This document shows positions 50,901 through 63,948 of a DNA stretch of 64,000 nt, piece after piece (within the stretch, counting starts at the first letter, position 1; each line of letters begins with the position of its first letter). The stretch comes from Loxodes magnus (lineage: Eukaryota; Ciliophora; Karyorelictea; Loxodida; Loxodidae), in contig CAMPDV010001988.1 of the NCBI GenBank assembly GCA_946699065.1, positions 24,394 to 88,393 of the forward strand, written 5' to 3'. Both the position numbers and the translations under genes were made by a program. The notes below the pieces were generated by a model. The model was given only the letters and a program-made list of their open reading frames with translations, had not been told where the DNA came from and did not search any database.

Positions 50901-53900
50901 TAGAGTTACTAAAACTTTGAGATAAGAGGAGTTATAAGTATTTTGAAAAGTGAGGAAGTAAAGTAAGAAAAGAAGATAAAATTTCAGCTTTTAGAGTTAC
51001 TAAAACTTTGAGATAAGAGGAGTTATAAGTATTTTGAAAAGTGAAGAAGTAAAGTAAGAAAAGAAGATAGAATTTCAGCTTTTAGAGTTACTAAAACTTT
51101 GAGATAAGAGGAGTTATAAGTATTTTGAAAAGTGAAGAAGTAAAGTAAGAAAAGAAGATAGAATTTCAGCTTTTAGAGTTACTAAAACTTTGAGATAAGA
51201 GGAGTTATAAGTATTTTGAAAAGTGAAGAAGTAAAGTAAGAAAAGAAGATAGAATTTCAGCTTTTAGAGTTACTAAAACTTTGAGATAAGAGGAGTTATA
51301 AGTATTTTGAAAAGTGAAGAAGTAAAGTAAGTAAAAGAATATAGAATTTCTGCTTTTAGAGTTACTAAAACTTTGAGATAAGAGGAGTTATAAGTATTTT
51401 GAAAAGTGAAGAAGTAAAGTAAGAAAAGAAGATATAATTTCAGTTTTAGAGTTCTAAAACTTTGAGATAAGAGGAGTTATAAGTATTTTGAAAAGTGAGG
51501 AAGTAAAGTAAGAAAAGAAGATAGAATTTCTGCTTTTAGAGTTACTAAAACTTTGAGATAAGAGGAGTTATAAGTATTTTGAAAAGTGAAGAAGTAAAGT
51601 AAGAAAAGAAGATAGAATTTCAGCTTTTAGAGTTACTAAAACTTTGAGATAAGAGGAGTTATAAGTATTTTGAAAAGTGAAGAAGTAAAGTAAGAAAAGA
51701 AGATAGAATTTCAGCTTTTAGAGTTACTAAAACTTTGAGATAAGAGGAGTTATAGGTATTTTGAAAAGTGAAGAAGTAAAGTAAGAAAAGAAGATAGAAT
51801 TTCAGCTTTTAGAGTTACTAAAACTTTGAGATAAGAGGAGTTATAAGTATTTTGAAAAGTGAAGAAGTAAAGTAAGAAAAGAAGATAGAATTTCAGCTTT
51901 TAGAGTTACTAAAACTTTGAGATAAGAGGAGTTATAAGTATTTTGAAAAGTGAAGAAGTAAAGTAAGAAAAGAAGATATAATTTCAGCTTTTAGAGTTAC
52001 TAAAACTTTGAGATAAGAGGAGTTATAAGTATTTTGAAAAGTGAAGAAGTAAAGTAAGAAAAGAAGATAGAATTTCAGCTTTTAGAGTTACTAAAACTTT
52101 GAGATAAGAGGAGTTATAGGTATTTTGAAAAGTGAAGAAGTAAAGTAAGAAAAGAAGATAGAATTTCAGCTTTTAGAGTTACTAAAACTTTGAGATAAGA
52201 GGAGTTATAAGTATTTTGAAAAGTGAAGAAGTAAAGTAAGAAAAGAAGATATAATTTCAGCTTTTAGAGTTACTAAAACTTTGAGATAAGAGGAGTTATA
52301 AGTATTTTGAAAAGTGAAGAAGTAAAGTAAGAAAAGAAGATAGAATTTCAGCTTTTAGAGTTACTAAAACTTTGAGATAAGAGGAGTTATAAGTATTTTG
52401 AAAAGTGAGGAAGTAAAGTAAGAAAAGAAGATAGAATTTCAGCTTTTAGAGTTACTAAAACTTTGAGATAAGAGGAGTTATAAGTATTTTGAAAAGTGAA
52501 GAAGTAAAGTAAGAAAAGAAGATAGAATTTCAGCTTTTAGAGTTACTAAAACTTTGAGATAAGAGGAGTTATAAGTATTTTGAAAAGTGAGGAAGTAAAG
52601 TAAGAAAAGAAGATAGAATTTCAGCTTTTAGAGTTACTAAAACTTTGAGATAAGAGGAGTTATAAGTATTTTGAAAAGTGAGGAAGTAAAGTAAGAAAAG
52701 AAGATAGAATTTCAGCTTTTAGAGTTACTAAAACTTTGAGATAAGAGGAGTTATAAGTATTTTGAAAAGTGAAGAAGTAAAGTAAGAAAAGAAGATATAA
52801 TTTCAGCTTTTAGAGTTACTAAAACTTTGAGATAAGAGGAGTTATAAGTATTTTGAAAAGTGAAGAAGTAAAGTAAGAAAAGAAGATAGAATTTCAGCTT
52901 TTAGAGTTACTAAAACTTTGAGATAAGAGGAGTTATAAGTATTTTGAAAAGTGAGGAAGTAAAGTAAGAAAAGAAGATAGAATTTCAGCTTTTAGAGTTA
53001 CTAAAACTTTGAGATAAGAGGAGTTATAAGTATTTTGAAAAGTGAAGAAGTAAAGTAAGAAAAGAAGATAGAATTTCAGCTTTTAGAGTTACTAAAACTT
53101 TGAGATAAGAGGAGTTATAAGTATTTTGAAAAGTGAGGAAGTAAAGTAAGAAAAGAAGATATAATTTCAGCTTTTAGAGTTACTAAAACTTTGAGATAAG
53201 AGGAGTTATAAGTATTTTGAAAAGTGAAGAAGTAAAGTAAGAAAAGAAGATAGAATTTCAGCTTTTAGAGTTACTAAAACTTTGAGATAAGAGGAGTTAT
53301 AGGTATTTTGAAAAGTGAAGAAGTAAAGTAAGAAAAGAAGATAGAATTTCAGCTTTTAGAGTTACTAAAACTTTGAGATAAGAGGAGTTATAAGTATTTT
53401 GAAAAGTGAAGAAGTAAAGTAAGAAAAGAAGATATAATTTCAGCTTTTAGAGTTACTAAAACTTTGAGATAAGAGGAGTTATAGGTATTTTGAAAAGTGA
53501 AGAAGTAAAGTAAGAAAAGAAGATATAATTTCAGCTTTTAGAGTTACTAAAACTTTGAGATAAGAGGAGTTATAAGTATTTTGAAAAGTGAAGAAGTAAA
53601 GTAAGAAAAGAAGATAGAATTTCAGCTTTTAGAGTTACTAAAACTTTGAGATAAGAGGAGTTATAAGTATTTTGAAAAGTGAAGAAGTAAAGTAAGAAAA
53701 GAAGATAGAATTTCAGCTTTTAGAGTTACTAAAACTTTGAGATAAGAGGAGTTATAAGTATTTTGAAAAGTGAGGAAGTAAAGTAAGAAAAGAAGATAGA
53801 ATTTCAGCTTTTAGAGTTACTAAAACTTTGAGATAAGAGGAGTTATAAGTATTTTGAAAAGTGAAGAAGTAAAGTAAGAAAAGAAGATATAATTTCAGCT

Positions 53901-54936
53901 TTTAGAGTTACTAAAACTTTGAGATAAGAGGAGTTATAGGTATTTTGAAAAGTGAGGAAGTAAAGTAAGAAAAGAAGATAGAATTTCAGCTTTTAGAGTT
54001 ACTAAAACTTTGAGATAAGAGGAGTTATAGGTATTTTGAAAAGTGAAGAAGTAAAGTAAGAAAAGAAGATAGAATTTCAGCTTTTAGAGTTACTAAAACT
54101 TTGAGATAAGAGGAGTTATAAGTATTTTGAAAAGTGAAGAAGTAAAGTAAGAAAAGAAGATAGAATTTCAGCTTTTAGAGTTACTAAAACTTTGAGATAA
54201 GAGGAGTTATAAGTATTTTGAAAAGTGAAGAAGTAAAGTAAGAAAAGAAGATAGAATTTCAGCTTTTAGAGTTACTAAAACTTTGAGATAAGAGGAGTTA
54301 TAGCTTTGAAAAGTGAAGAGAAGTTAATTTCAGCTTTTAGAGTTACTAAAACTTTGAGATAAGAGGAGTTATAGGTATTTTGAAAAGTGAAGAAGTAAAG
54401 TAAGAAAAGAAGATAGAATTTCAGCTTTTAGAGTTACTAAAACTTTGAGATAAGAGGAGTTATAAGAATTTTGAAAAGTGAAGAAGTAAAGTAAGAAAAG
54501 AAGATAGAATCTCAGTTAAAGTTATTGCTTTTAGAGTTACTTTTGAGATAAGAGGAGTTATAAGTATTTTGAAAAGTGAAGAAGTAAAGTAAGTAAAAGA
54601 AGATATAATTTCAGCTTTTAGAGTTACTAAAACTTTGAGATAAGAGGAGTTATAAGTATTTTGAAAAGTGAAGAAGTAAAGTAAGAAAAGAAGATAGAAT
54701 TTCAGCTTTTAGAGTTACTAAAACTTTGAGATAAGAGGAGTTATAGGTATTTTGAAAAGTGAGGAAGTAAAGTAAGAAAAGAATATAGAATTTCTGCTTT
54801 TAGAGTTACTAAAACTTTGAGATAAGAGGAGTTATAAGTATTTTGAAAAGTGAAGAAGTAAAGTAAGAAAAGAAGATAGAATTTCAGCTTTTAGAGTTAC
54901 TAAAACTTTGAGATAAGAGGAGTTATAAGTATTTTG
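44957..54936 (+). repeat. Satellite block 1: ~110 copies of a 91-bp unit (core + tail C)
   Basis: Each unit is a 29-bp purine-rich core (aaaagtgaagaagtaaag and onward), a 13-bp gatagaatttcag, and a 49-bp tail C (begins cttttagagttactaaaac, ends gtattttg). The 91-bp period was measured at 45007, 45098 and 45189. Copies differ at few sites, chiefly gtgaGGaag/gtgaAGaag, gatAGaat/gatATaat, gttataAg/gttataGg and cAgc/cTgc. From about 46100 to 47400 the GG/AG variant alternates strictly, a 182-bp dimer. Hybrid or broken units occur at 44957-45047, about 48984, 49891, 50530, 54302 and 54510. Since 91 is not a multiple of 3, a protein role is excluded. Confidence 0.97.
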
Positions 54937-57900
54937 AAAAGTGAGGAAGTAAAGTAAGAAAAGAAGATAGAATTTCAGTTTTAAGTAGTATGCTTTGAGA
55001 AGTATTAAGTATTTAGAAAAGTGAAGAAGTAAAGTAAGAAAAGAAGATAGAATTTCAGTTTTAAGTAGTATGCTTTGAGAAGTATTAAGTATTTAGAAAA
55101 GTGAAGAAGTAAAGTAAGAAAAGAATATCTAATGATAAGTTTTCGTAGCAATCACTAAAATATAAGTTAGAATATCCAAAATGTTAGTAATTAAATAATA
55201 ATTACGAATCTGTATTCAGTTTGTCAAGATATGCTTGTAGATGAAAGTTAGCCTATTGAAAAGTGAAGAAGTAAAGTAAGAAAAGAAGATAGAATTTCAG
55301 TTTTAAGTAGTATGCTTTGAGAAGTATTAAGTATTTAGAAAAGTGAAGAAGTAAAGTAAGAAAAGAAGATAGAATTTCAGTTTTAAGTAGTATGCTTTGA
55401 GAAGTATTAAGTATTTAGAAAAGTGAAGAAGTAAAGTAAGAAAAGAAGATAGAATTTCAGTTTTAAGGAGTATGCTTTGAGAAGTATTAAGTATTTAGAA
55501 AAGTGAAGAAGTAAAGTAAGAAAAGAATATCTAATGATAAGTTTTCGTAGCAATCACTAAAATATAAGTTAGAATATCCAAAATGTTAGTAATTAAATAA
55601 TAATTACGAATCTGTATTCAGTTTGTCAAGATATGCTTGTAGATGAAAGTTAGCCTATTGAAAAGTGAAGAAGTAAAGTAAGAAAAGAAGATAGAATTTC
55701 AGTTTTAAGTAGTATGCTTTTGAGAAGTAATAAGTATTTAGAAAAGTGAAGAAGTAAAGTAAGAAAAGAAGATAGAATTTCAGTTTTAAGTAGTATGCTT
55801 TGAGAAGTATTAAGTATTTAGAAAAGTGAAGAAGTAAAGTAAGAAAAGAAGATAGAATTTCAGTTTTAAGGAGTATGCTTTGAGAAGTATTAAGTATTTA
55901 GAAAAGTGAAGAAGTAAAGTAAGAAAAGAATATCTAATGATAAGTTTTCGTAGCAAGCACTAAAATATAAGTTAGAATATCCAAAATGTTAGTAATTAAA
56001 TAATAATTACGAATCTGTATTCAGTTTGTCAAGATATGCTTGTAGATGAAAGTTAGCCTATTGAAAAGTGAAGAAGTAAAGTAAGAAAAGAAGATAGAAT
56101 TTCAGTTTTAAGTAGTATGCTTTGAGAAGTATTAAGTATTTAGAAAAGTGAAGAAGTAAAGTAAGAAAAGAAGATAGAATTTCAGTTTTAAGTAGTATGC
56201 TTTGAGAAGTATTAAGTATTTAGAAAAGTGAAGAAGTAAAGTAAGAAAAGAAGATAGAATTTCAGTTTTAAGGAGTATGCTTTGAGAAGTATTAAGTATT
56301 TAGAAAAGTGAAGAAGTAAAGTAAGAAAAGAAGATAGAATTTCAGTTTTAAGGAGTATGCTTTGAGAAGTATTAAGTATTTAGAAAAGTGAAGAAGTAAA
56401 GTAAGAAAAGAAGATAGAATTTCAGTTTTAAGGAGTATGCTTTGAGAAGTATTAAGTATTTAGAAAAGTGAAGAAGTAAAGTAAGAAAAGAATATCTAAT
56501 GATAAGTTTTCGTAGCAAGCACTAAAATATAAGTTAGAATATCCAAAATGTTAGTAATTAAATAATAATTACGAATCTGTATTCAGTTTGTCAAGATATG
56601 CTTGTAGATGAAAGTTAGCCTATTGAAAAGTGAAGAAGTAAAGTAAGAAAAGAAGATAGAATTTCAGTTTTAAGTAGTATGCTTTGAGAAGTATTAAGTA
56701 TTTAGAAAAGTGAAGAAGTAAAGTAAGAAAAGAAGATAGAATTTCAGTTTTAAGTAGTATGCTTTGAGAAGTATTAAGTATTTAGAAAAGTGAAGAAGTA
56801 AAGTAAGAAAAGAAGATAGAATTTCAGTTTTAAGGAGTATGCTTTGAGAAGTATTAAGTATTTAGAAAAGTGAAGAAGTAAAGTAAGAAAAGAATATCTA
56901 ATGATAAGTTTTCGTAGCAATCACTAAAATATAAGTTAGAATATCCAAAATGTTAGTAATTAAATAATAATTACGAATCTGTATTCAGTTTGTCAAGATA
57001 TGCTTGTAGATGAAAGTTAGCCTATTGAAAAGTGAAGAAGTAAAGTAAGAAAAGAAGATAGAATTTCAGTTTTAAGTAGTATGCTTTGAGAAGTATTAAG
57101 TATTTAGAAAAGTGAAGAAGTAAAGTAAGAAAAGAAGATAGAATTTCAGTTTTAAGTAGTATGCTTTGAGAAGTATTAAGTATTTAGAAAAGTGAAGAAG
57201 TAAAGTAAGAAAAGAAGATAGAATTTCAGTTTTAAGGAGTATGCTTTGAGAAGTATTAAGTATTTAGAAAAGTGAAGAAGTAAAGTAAGAAAAGAAGATA
57301 GAATTTCAGTTTTAAGTAGTATGCTTTGAGAAGTATTAAGTATTTAGAAAAGTGAAGAAGTAAAGTAAGAAAAGAAGATAGAATTTCAGTTTTAAGGAGT
57401 ATGCTTTGAGAAGTATTAAGTATTTAGAAAAGTGAAGAAGTAAAGTAAGAAAAGAAGATAGAATTTCAGTTTTAAGGAGTATGCTTTGAGAAGTATTAAG
57501 TATTTAGAAAAGTGAAGAAGTAAAGTAAGAAAAGAAGATAGAATTTCAGTTTTAAGGAGTATGCTTTGAGAAGTATTAAGTATTTAGAAAAGTGAAGAAG
57601 TAAAGTAAGAAAAGAATATCTAATGATAAGTTTTCGTAGCAATCACTAAAATATAAGTTAGAATATCCAAAATGTTAGTAATTAAATAATAATTACGAAT
57701 CTGTATTCAGTTTGTCAAGATATGCTTGTAGATGAAAGTTAGCCTATTGAAAAGTGAAGAAGTAAAGTAAGAAAAGAAGATAGAATTTCAGTTTTAAGTA
57801 GTATGCTTTTGAGAAGTAATAAGTATTTAGAAAAGTGAAGAAGTAAAGTAAGAAAAGAAGATAGAATTTCAGTTTTAAGTAGTATGCTTTGAGAAGTATT

Positions 57901-60900
57901 AAGTATTTAGAAAAGTGAAGAAGTAAAGTAAGAAAAGAAGATAGAATTTCAGTTTTAAGGAGTATGCTTTGAGAAGTATTAAGTATTTAGAAAAGTGAAG
58001 AAGTAAAGTAAGAAAAGAATATCTAATGATAAGTTTTCGTAGCAAGCACTAAAATATAAGTTAGAATATCCAAAATGTTAGTAATTAAATAATAATTACG
58101 AATCTGTATTCAGTTTGTCAAGATATGCTTGTAGATGAAAGTTAGCCTATTGAAAAGTGAAGAAGTAAAGTAAGAAAAGAAGATAGAATTTCAGTTTTAA
58201 GTAGTATGCTTTGAGAAGTATTAAGTATTTAGAAAAGTGAAGAAGTAAAGTAAGAAAAGAAGATAGAATTTCAGTTTTAAGTAGTATGCTTTGAGAAGTA
58301 TTAAGTATTTAGAAAAGTGAAGAAGTAAAGTAAGAAAAGAAGATAGAATTTCAGTTTTAAGGAGTATGCTTTGAGAAGTATTAAGTATTTAGAAAAGTGA
58401 AGAAGTAAAGTAAGAAAAGAAGATAGAATTTCAGTTTTAAGGAGTATGCTTTGAGAAGTATTAAGTATTTAGAAAAGTGAAGAAGTAAAGTAAGAAAAGA
58501 AGATAGAATTTCAGTTTTAAGGAGTATGCTTTGAGAAGTATTAAGTATTTAGAAAAGTGAAGAAGTAAAGTAAGAAAAGAATATCTAATGATAAGTTTTC
58601 GTAGCAAGCACTAAAATATAAGTTAGAATATCCAAAATGTTAGTAATTAAATAATAATTACGAATCTGTATTCAGTTTGTCAAGATATGCTTGTAGATGA
58701 AAGTTAGCCTATTGAAAAGTGAAGAAGTAAAGTAAGAAAAGAAGATAGAATTTCAGTTTTAAGTAGTATGCTTTGAGAAGTATTAAGTATTTAGAAAAGT
58801 GAAGAAGTAAAGTAAGAAAAGAAGATAGAATTTCAGTTTTAAGTAGTATGCTTTGAGAAGTATTAAGTATTTAGAAAAGTGAAGAAGTAAAGTAAGAAAA
58901 GAAGATAGAATTTCAGTTTTAAGGAGTATGCTTTGAGAAGTATTAAGTATTTAGAAAAGTGAAGAAGTAAAGTAAGAAAAGAATATCTAATGATAAGTTT
59001 TCGTAGCAATCACTAAAATATAAGTTAGAATATCCAAAATGTTAGTAATTAAATAATAATTACGAATCTGTATTCAGTTTGTCAAGATATGCTTGTAGAT
59101 GAAAGTTAGCCTATTGAAAAGTGAAGAAGTAAAGTAAGAAAAGAAGATAGAATTTCAGTTTTAAGGAGTATGCTTTTGAGAAGTAATAAGTATTTAGAAA
59201 AGTGAAGAAGTAAAGTAAGAAAAGATCATAGAATTTCAGTTTTAAGTAGTATGCTTTGAGAAGTATTAAGTATTTAGAAAAGTGAAGAAGTAAAGTAAGA
59301 AAAGAAGATAGAATTTCAGTTTTAAGGAGTATGCTTTGAGAAGTATTAAGTATTTAGAAAAGTGAAGAAGTAAAGTAAGAAAAGAATATCTAATGATAAG
59401 TTTTCGTAGCAATCACTAAAATATAAGTTAGAATATCCAAAATGTTAGTAATTAAATAATAATTACGAATCTGTATTCAGTTTGTCAAGATATGCTTGTA
59501 GATGAAAGTTAGCCTATTGAAAAGTGAAGAAGTAAAGTAAGAAAAGAAGATAGAATTTCAGTTTTAAGTAGTATGCTTTTGAGAAGTAATAAGTATTTAG
59601 AAAAGTGAAGAAGTAAAGTAAGAAAAGAAGATAGAATTTCAGTTTTAAGTAGTATGCTTTGAGAAGTATTAAGTATTTAGAAAAGTGAAGAAGTAAAGTA
59701 AGAAAAGAATATCTAATGATAAGTTTTCGTAGCAATCACTAAAATATAAGTTAGAATATCCAAAATGTTAGTAATTAAATAATAATTACGAATCTGTATT
59801 CAGTTTGTCAAGATATGCTTGTAGATGAAAGTTAGCCTATTGAAAAGTGAAGAAGTAAAGTAAGAAAAGAAGATAGAATTTCAGTTTTAAGGAGTATGCT
59901 TTTGAGAAGTAATAAGTATTTAGAAAAGTGAAGAAGTAAAGTAAGAAAAGATCATAGAATTTCAGTTTTAAGTAGTATGCTTTGAGAAGTATTAAGTATT
60001 TAGAAAAGTGAAGAAGTAAAGTAAGAAAAGAAGATAGAATTTCAGTTTTAAGGAGTATGCTTTGAGAAGTATTAAGTATTTAGAAAAGTGAAGAAGTAAA
60101 GTAAGAAAAGAATATCTAATGATAAGTTTTCGTAGCAATCACTAAAATATAAGTTAGAATATCCAAAATGTTAGTAATTAAATAATAATTACGAATCTGT
60201 ATTCAGTTTGTCAAGATATGCTTGTAGATGAAAGTTAGCCTATTGAAAAGTGAAGAAGTAAAGTAAGAAAAGAAGATAGAATTTCAGTTTTAAGTAGTAT
60301 GCTTTGAGAAGTATTAAGTATTTAGAAAAGTGAAGAAGTAAAGTAAGAAAAGAAGATAGAATTTCAGTTTTAAGGAGTATGCTTTGAGAAGTATTAAGTA
60401 TTTAGAAAAGTGAAGAAGTAAAGTAAGAAAAGAAGATAGAATTTCAGTTTTAAGGAGTATGCTTTGAGAAGTATTAAGTATTTAGAAAAGTGAAGAAGTA
60501 AAGTAAGAAAAGAATATCTAATGATAAGTTTTCGTAGCAAGCACTAAAATATAAGTTAGAATATCCAAAATGTTAGTAATTAAATAATAATTACGAATCT
60601 GTATTCAGTTTGTCAAGATATGCTTGTAGATGAAAGTTAGCCTATTGAAAAGTGAAGAAGTAAAGTAAGAAAAGAAGATAGAATTTCAGTTTTAAGGAGT
60701 ATGCTTTGAGAAGTATTAAGTATTTAGAAAAGTGAAGAAGTAAAGTAAGAAAAGAAGATAGAATTTCAGTTTTAAGGAGTATGCTTTGAGAAGTATTAAG
60801 TATTTAGAAAAGTGAAGAAGTAAAGTAAGAAAAGAATATCTAATGATAAGTTTTCGTAGCAATCACTAAAATATAAGTTAGAATATCCAAAATGTTAGTA

Positions 60901-63900
60901 ATTAAATAATAATTACGAATCTGTATTCAGTTTGTCAAGATATGCTTGTAGATGAAAGTTAGCCTATTGAAAAGTGAAGAAGTAAAGTAAGAAAAGAAGA
61001 TAGAATTTCAGTTTTAAGGAGTATGCTTTTGAGAAGTAATAAGTATTTAGAAAAGTGAAGAAGTAAAGTAAGAAAAGAACATAGAATTTCAGTTTTAAGT
61101 AGTATGCTTTGAGAAGTATTAAGTATTTAGAAAAGTGAAGAAGTAAAGTAAGAAAAGAAGATAGAATTTCAGTTTTAAGTAGTATGCTTTGAGAAGTATT
61201 AAGTATTTAGAAAAGTGAAGAAGTAAAGTAAGAAAAGAATATCTAATGATAAGTTTTCGTAGCAATCACTAAAATATAAGTTAGAATATCCAAAATGTTA
61301 GTAATTAAATAATAATTACGAATCTGTATTCAGTTTGTCAAGATATGCTTGTAGATGAAAGTTAGCCTATTGAAAAGTGAAGAAGTAAAGTAAGAAAAGA
61401 AGATAGAATTTCAGTTTTAAGGAGTATGCTTTGAGAAGTATTAAGTATTTAGAAAAGTGAAGAAGTAAAGTAAGAAAAGAAGATAGAATTTCAGTTTTAA
61501 GTAGTATGCTTTGAGAAGTATTAAGTATTTAGAAAAGTGAAGAAGTAAAGTAAGAAAAGAATATCTAATGATAAGTTTTCGTAGCAATCACTAAAATATA
61601 AGTTAGAATATCCAAAATGTTAGTAATTAAATAATAATTACGAATCTGTATTCAGTTTGTCAAGATATGCTTGTAGATGAAAGTTAGCCTATTGAAAAGT
61701 GAAGAAGTAAAGTAAGAAAAGAAGATAGAATTTCAGTTTTAAGGAGTATGCTTTGAGAAGTATTAAGTATTTAGAAAAGTGAAGAAGTAAAGTAAGAAAA
61801 GAAGATAGAATTTCAGTTTTAAGGAGTATGCTTTGAGAAGTATTAAGTATTTAGAAAAGTGAAGAAGTAAAGTAAGAAAAGAATATCTAATGATAAGTTT
61901 TCGTAGCAAGCACTAAAATATAAGTTAGAATATCCAAAATGTTAGTAATTAAATAATAATTACGAATCTGTATTCAGTTTGTCAAGATATGCTTGTAGAT
62001 GAAAGTTAGCCTATTGAAAAGTGAAGAAGTAAAGTAAGAAAAGAAGATAGAATTTCAGTTTTAAGGAGTATGCTTTTGAGAAGTAATAAGTATTTAGAAA
62101 AGTGAAGAAGTAAAGTAAGAAAAGAAGATAGAATTTCAGTTTTAAGGAGTATGCTTTGAGAAGTATTAAGTATTTAGAAAAGTGAAGAAGTAAAGTAAGA
62201 AAAGAAGATAGAATTTCAGTTTTAAGGAGTATGCTTTGAGAAGTATTAAGTATTTAGAAAAGTGAAGAAGTAAAGTAAGAAAAGAATATCTAATGATAAG
62301 TTTTCGTAGCAATCACTAAAATATAAGTTAGAATATCCAAAATGTTAGTAATTAAATAATAATTACGAATCTGTATTCAGTTTGTCAAGATATGCTTGTA
62401 GATGAAAGTTAGCCTATTGAAAAGTGAAGAAGTAAAGTAAGAAAAGAAGATAGAATTTCAGTTTTAAGGAGTATGCTTTTGAGAAGTAATAAGTATTTAG
62501 AAAAGTGAAGAAGTAAAGTAAGAAAAGAAGATAGAATTTCAGTTTTAAGGAGTATGCTTTGAGAAGTATTAAGTATTTAGAAAAGTGAAGAAGTAAAGTA
62601 AGAAAAGAAGATAGAATTTCAGTTTTAAGGAGTATGCTTTGAGAAGTATTAAGTATTTAGAAAAGTGAAGAAGTAAAGTAAGAAAAGAATATCTAATGAT
62701 AAGTTTTCGTAGCAAGCACTAAAATATAAGTTAGAATATCCAAAATGTTAGTAATTAAATAATAATTACGAATCTGTATTCAGTTTGTCAAGATATGCTT
62801 GTAGATGAAAGTTAGCCTATTGAAAAGTGAAGAAGTAAAGTAAGAAAAGAAGATAGAATTTCAGTTTTAAGTAGTATGCTTTGAGAAGTATTAAGTATTT
62901 AGAAAAGTGAAGAAGTAAAGTAAGAAAAGAAGATAGAATTTCAGTTTTAAGGAGTATGCTTTGAGAAGTATTAAGTATTTAGAAAAGTGAAGAAGTAAAG
63001 TAAGAAAAGAAGATAGAATTTCAGTTTTAAGGAGTATGCTTTGAGAAGTATTAAGTATTTAGAAAAGTGAAGAAGTAAAGTAAGAAAAGAATATCTAATG
63101 ATAAGTTTTCGTAGCAATCACTAAAATATAAGTTAGAATATCCAAAATGTTAGTAATTAAATAATAATTACGAATCTGTATTCAGTTTGTCAAGATATGC
63201 TTGTAGATGAAAGTTAGCCTATTGAAAAGTGAAGAAGTAAAGTAAGAAAAGAAGATAGAATTTCAGTTTTAAGGAGTATGCTTTGAGAAGTATTAAGTAT
63301 TTAGAAAAGTGAAGAAGTAAAGTAAGAAAAGAAGATAGAATTTCAGTTTTAAGGAGTATGCTTTGAGAAGTATTAAGTATTTAGAAAAGTGAAGAAGTAA
63401 AGTAAGAAAAGAATATCTAATGATAAGTTTTCGTAGCAATCACTAAAATATAAGTTAGAATATCCAAAATGTTAGTAATTAAATAATAATTACGAATCTG
63501 TATTCAGTTTGTCAAGATATGCTTGTAGATGAAAGTTAGCCTATTGAAAAGTGAAGAAGTAAAGTAAGAAAAGAAGATAGAATTTCAGTTTTAAGTAGTA
63601 TGCTTTTGAGAAGTAATAAGTATTTAGAAAAGTGAAGAAGTAAAGTAAGAAAAGATCATAGAATTTCAGTTTTAAGTAGTATGCTTTGAGAAGTATTAAG
63701 TATTTAGAAAAGTGAAGAAGTAAAGTAAGAAAAGAAGATAGAATTTCAGTTTTAAGGAGTATGCTTTTGAGAAGTAATAAGTATTTAGAAAAGTGAAGAA
63801 GTAAAGTAAGAAAAGATCATAGAATTTCAGTTTTAAGTAGTATGCTTTGAGAAGTATTAAGTATTTAGAAAAGTGAAGAAGTAAAGTAAGAAAAGAAGAT

Positions 63901-63948
63901 AGAATTTCAGTTTTAAGGAGTATGCTTTGAGAAGTATTAAGTATTTAG
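54937..63948 (+). repeat. Satellite block 2: higher-order array of 80-bp (A) and 162-bp (B) units
   Basis: All units share the 29-bp core of block 1. A units (about 70) add gatagaatttcag and a 38-bp tail (ttttaag..agtatgctttg and onward). B units (21) replace this with a 133-bp module. B modules start at 55126, 55528, 55931, 56493, 56895, 57617, 58020, 58582, 58984, 59387, 59710, 60113, 60515, 60837, 61240, 61562, 61884, 62287, 62690, 63092 and 63414. The A counts between them are 3,3,5,3,7,3,5,3,3,2,3,3,2,3,2,2,3,3,3,2. A units just after B carry aagTag, and those before the next B aagGag. Confidence 0.97.
55187..55205. repeat. Inverted repeat inside every B module (first copy shown)
   Basis: gtaatta - aataa - taattac, a perfect 7-bp inverted repeat with a 5-base centre, at bases 62-80 of the B module. 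It recurs in all 21 B modules. It could be a protein-binding palindrome or a mere A/T coincidence copied with the unit. Confidence 0.8.

Noticed and set aside
59514-59735. Minus-strand open frame rich in Tyr/Leu/Phe
   Set aside because: It lies wholly in the satellite. The 80-bp unit is not a multiple of 3 and the frame exists only by repeat phase.
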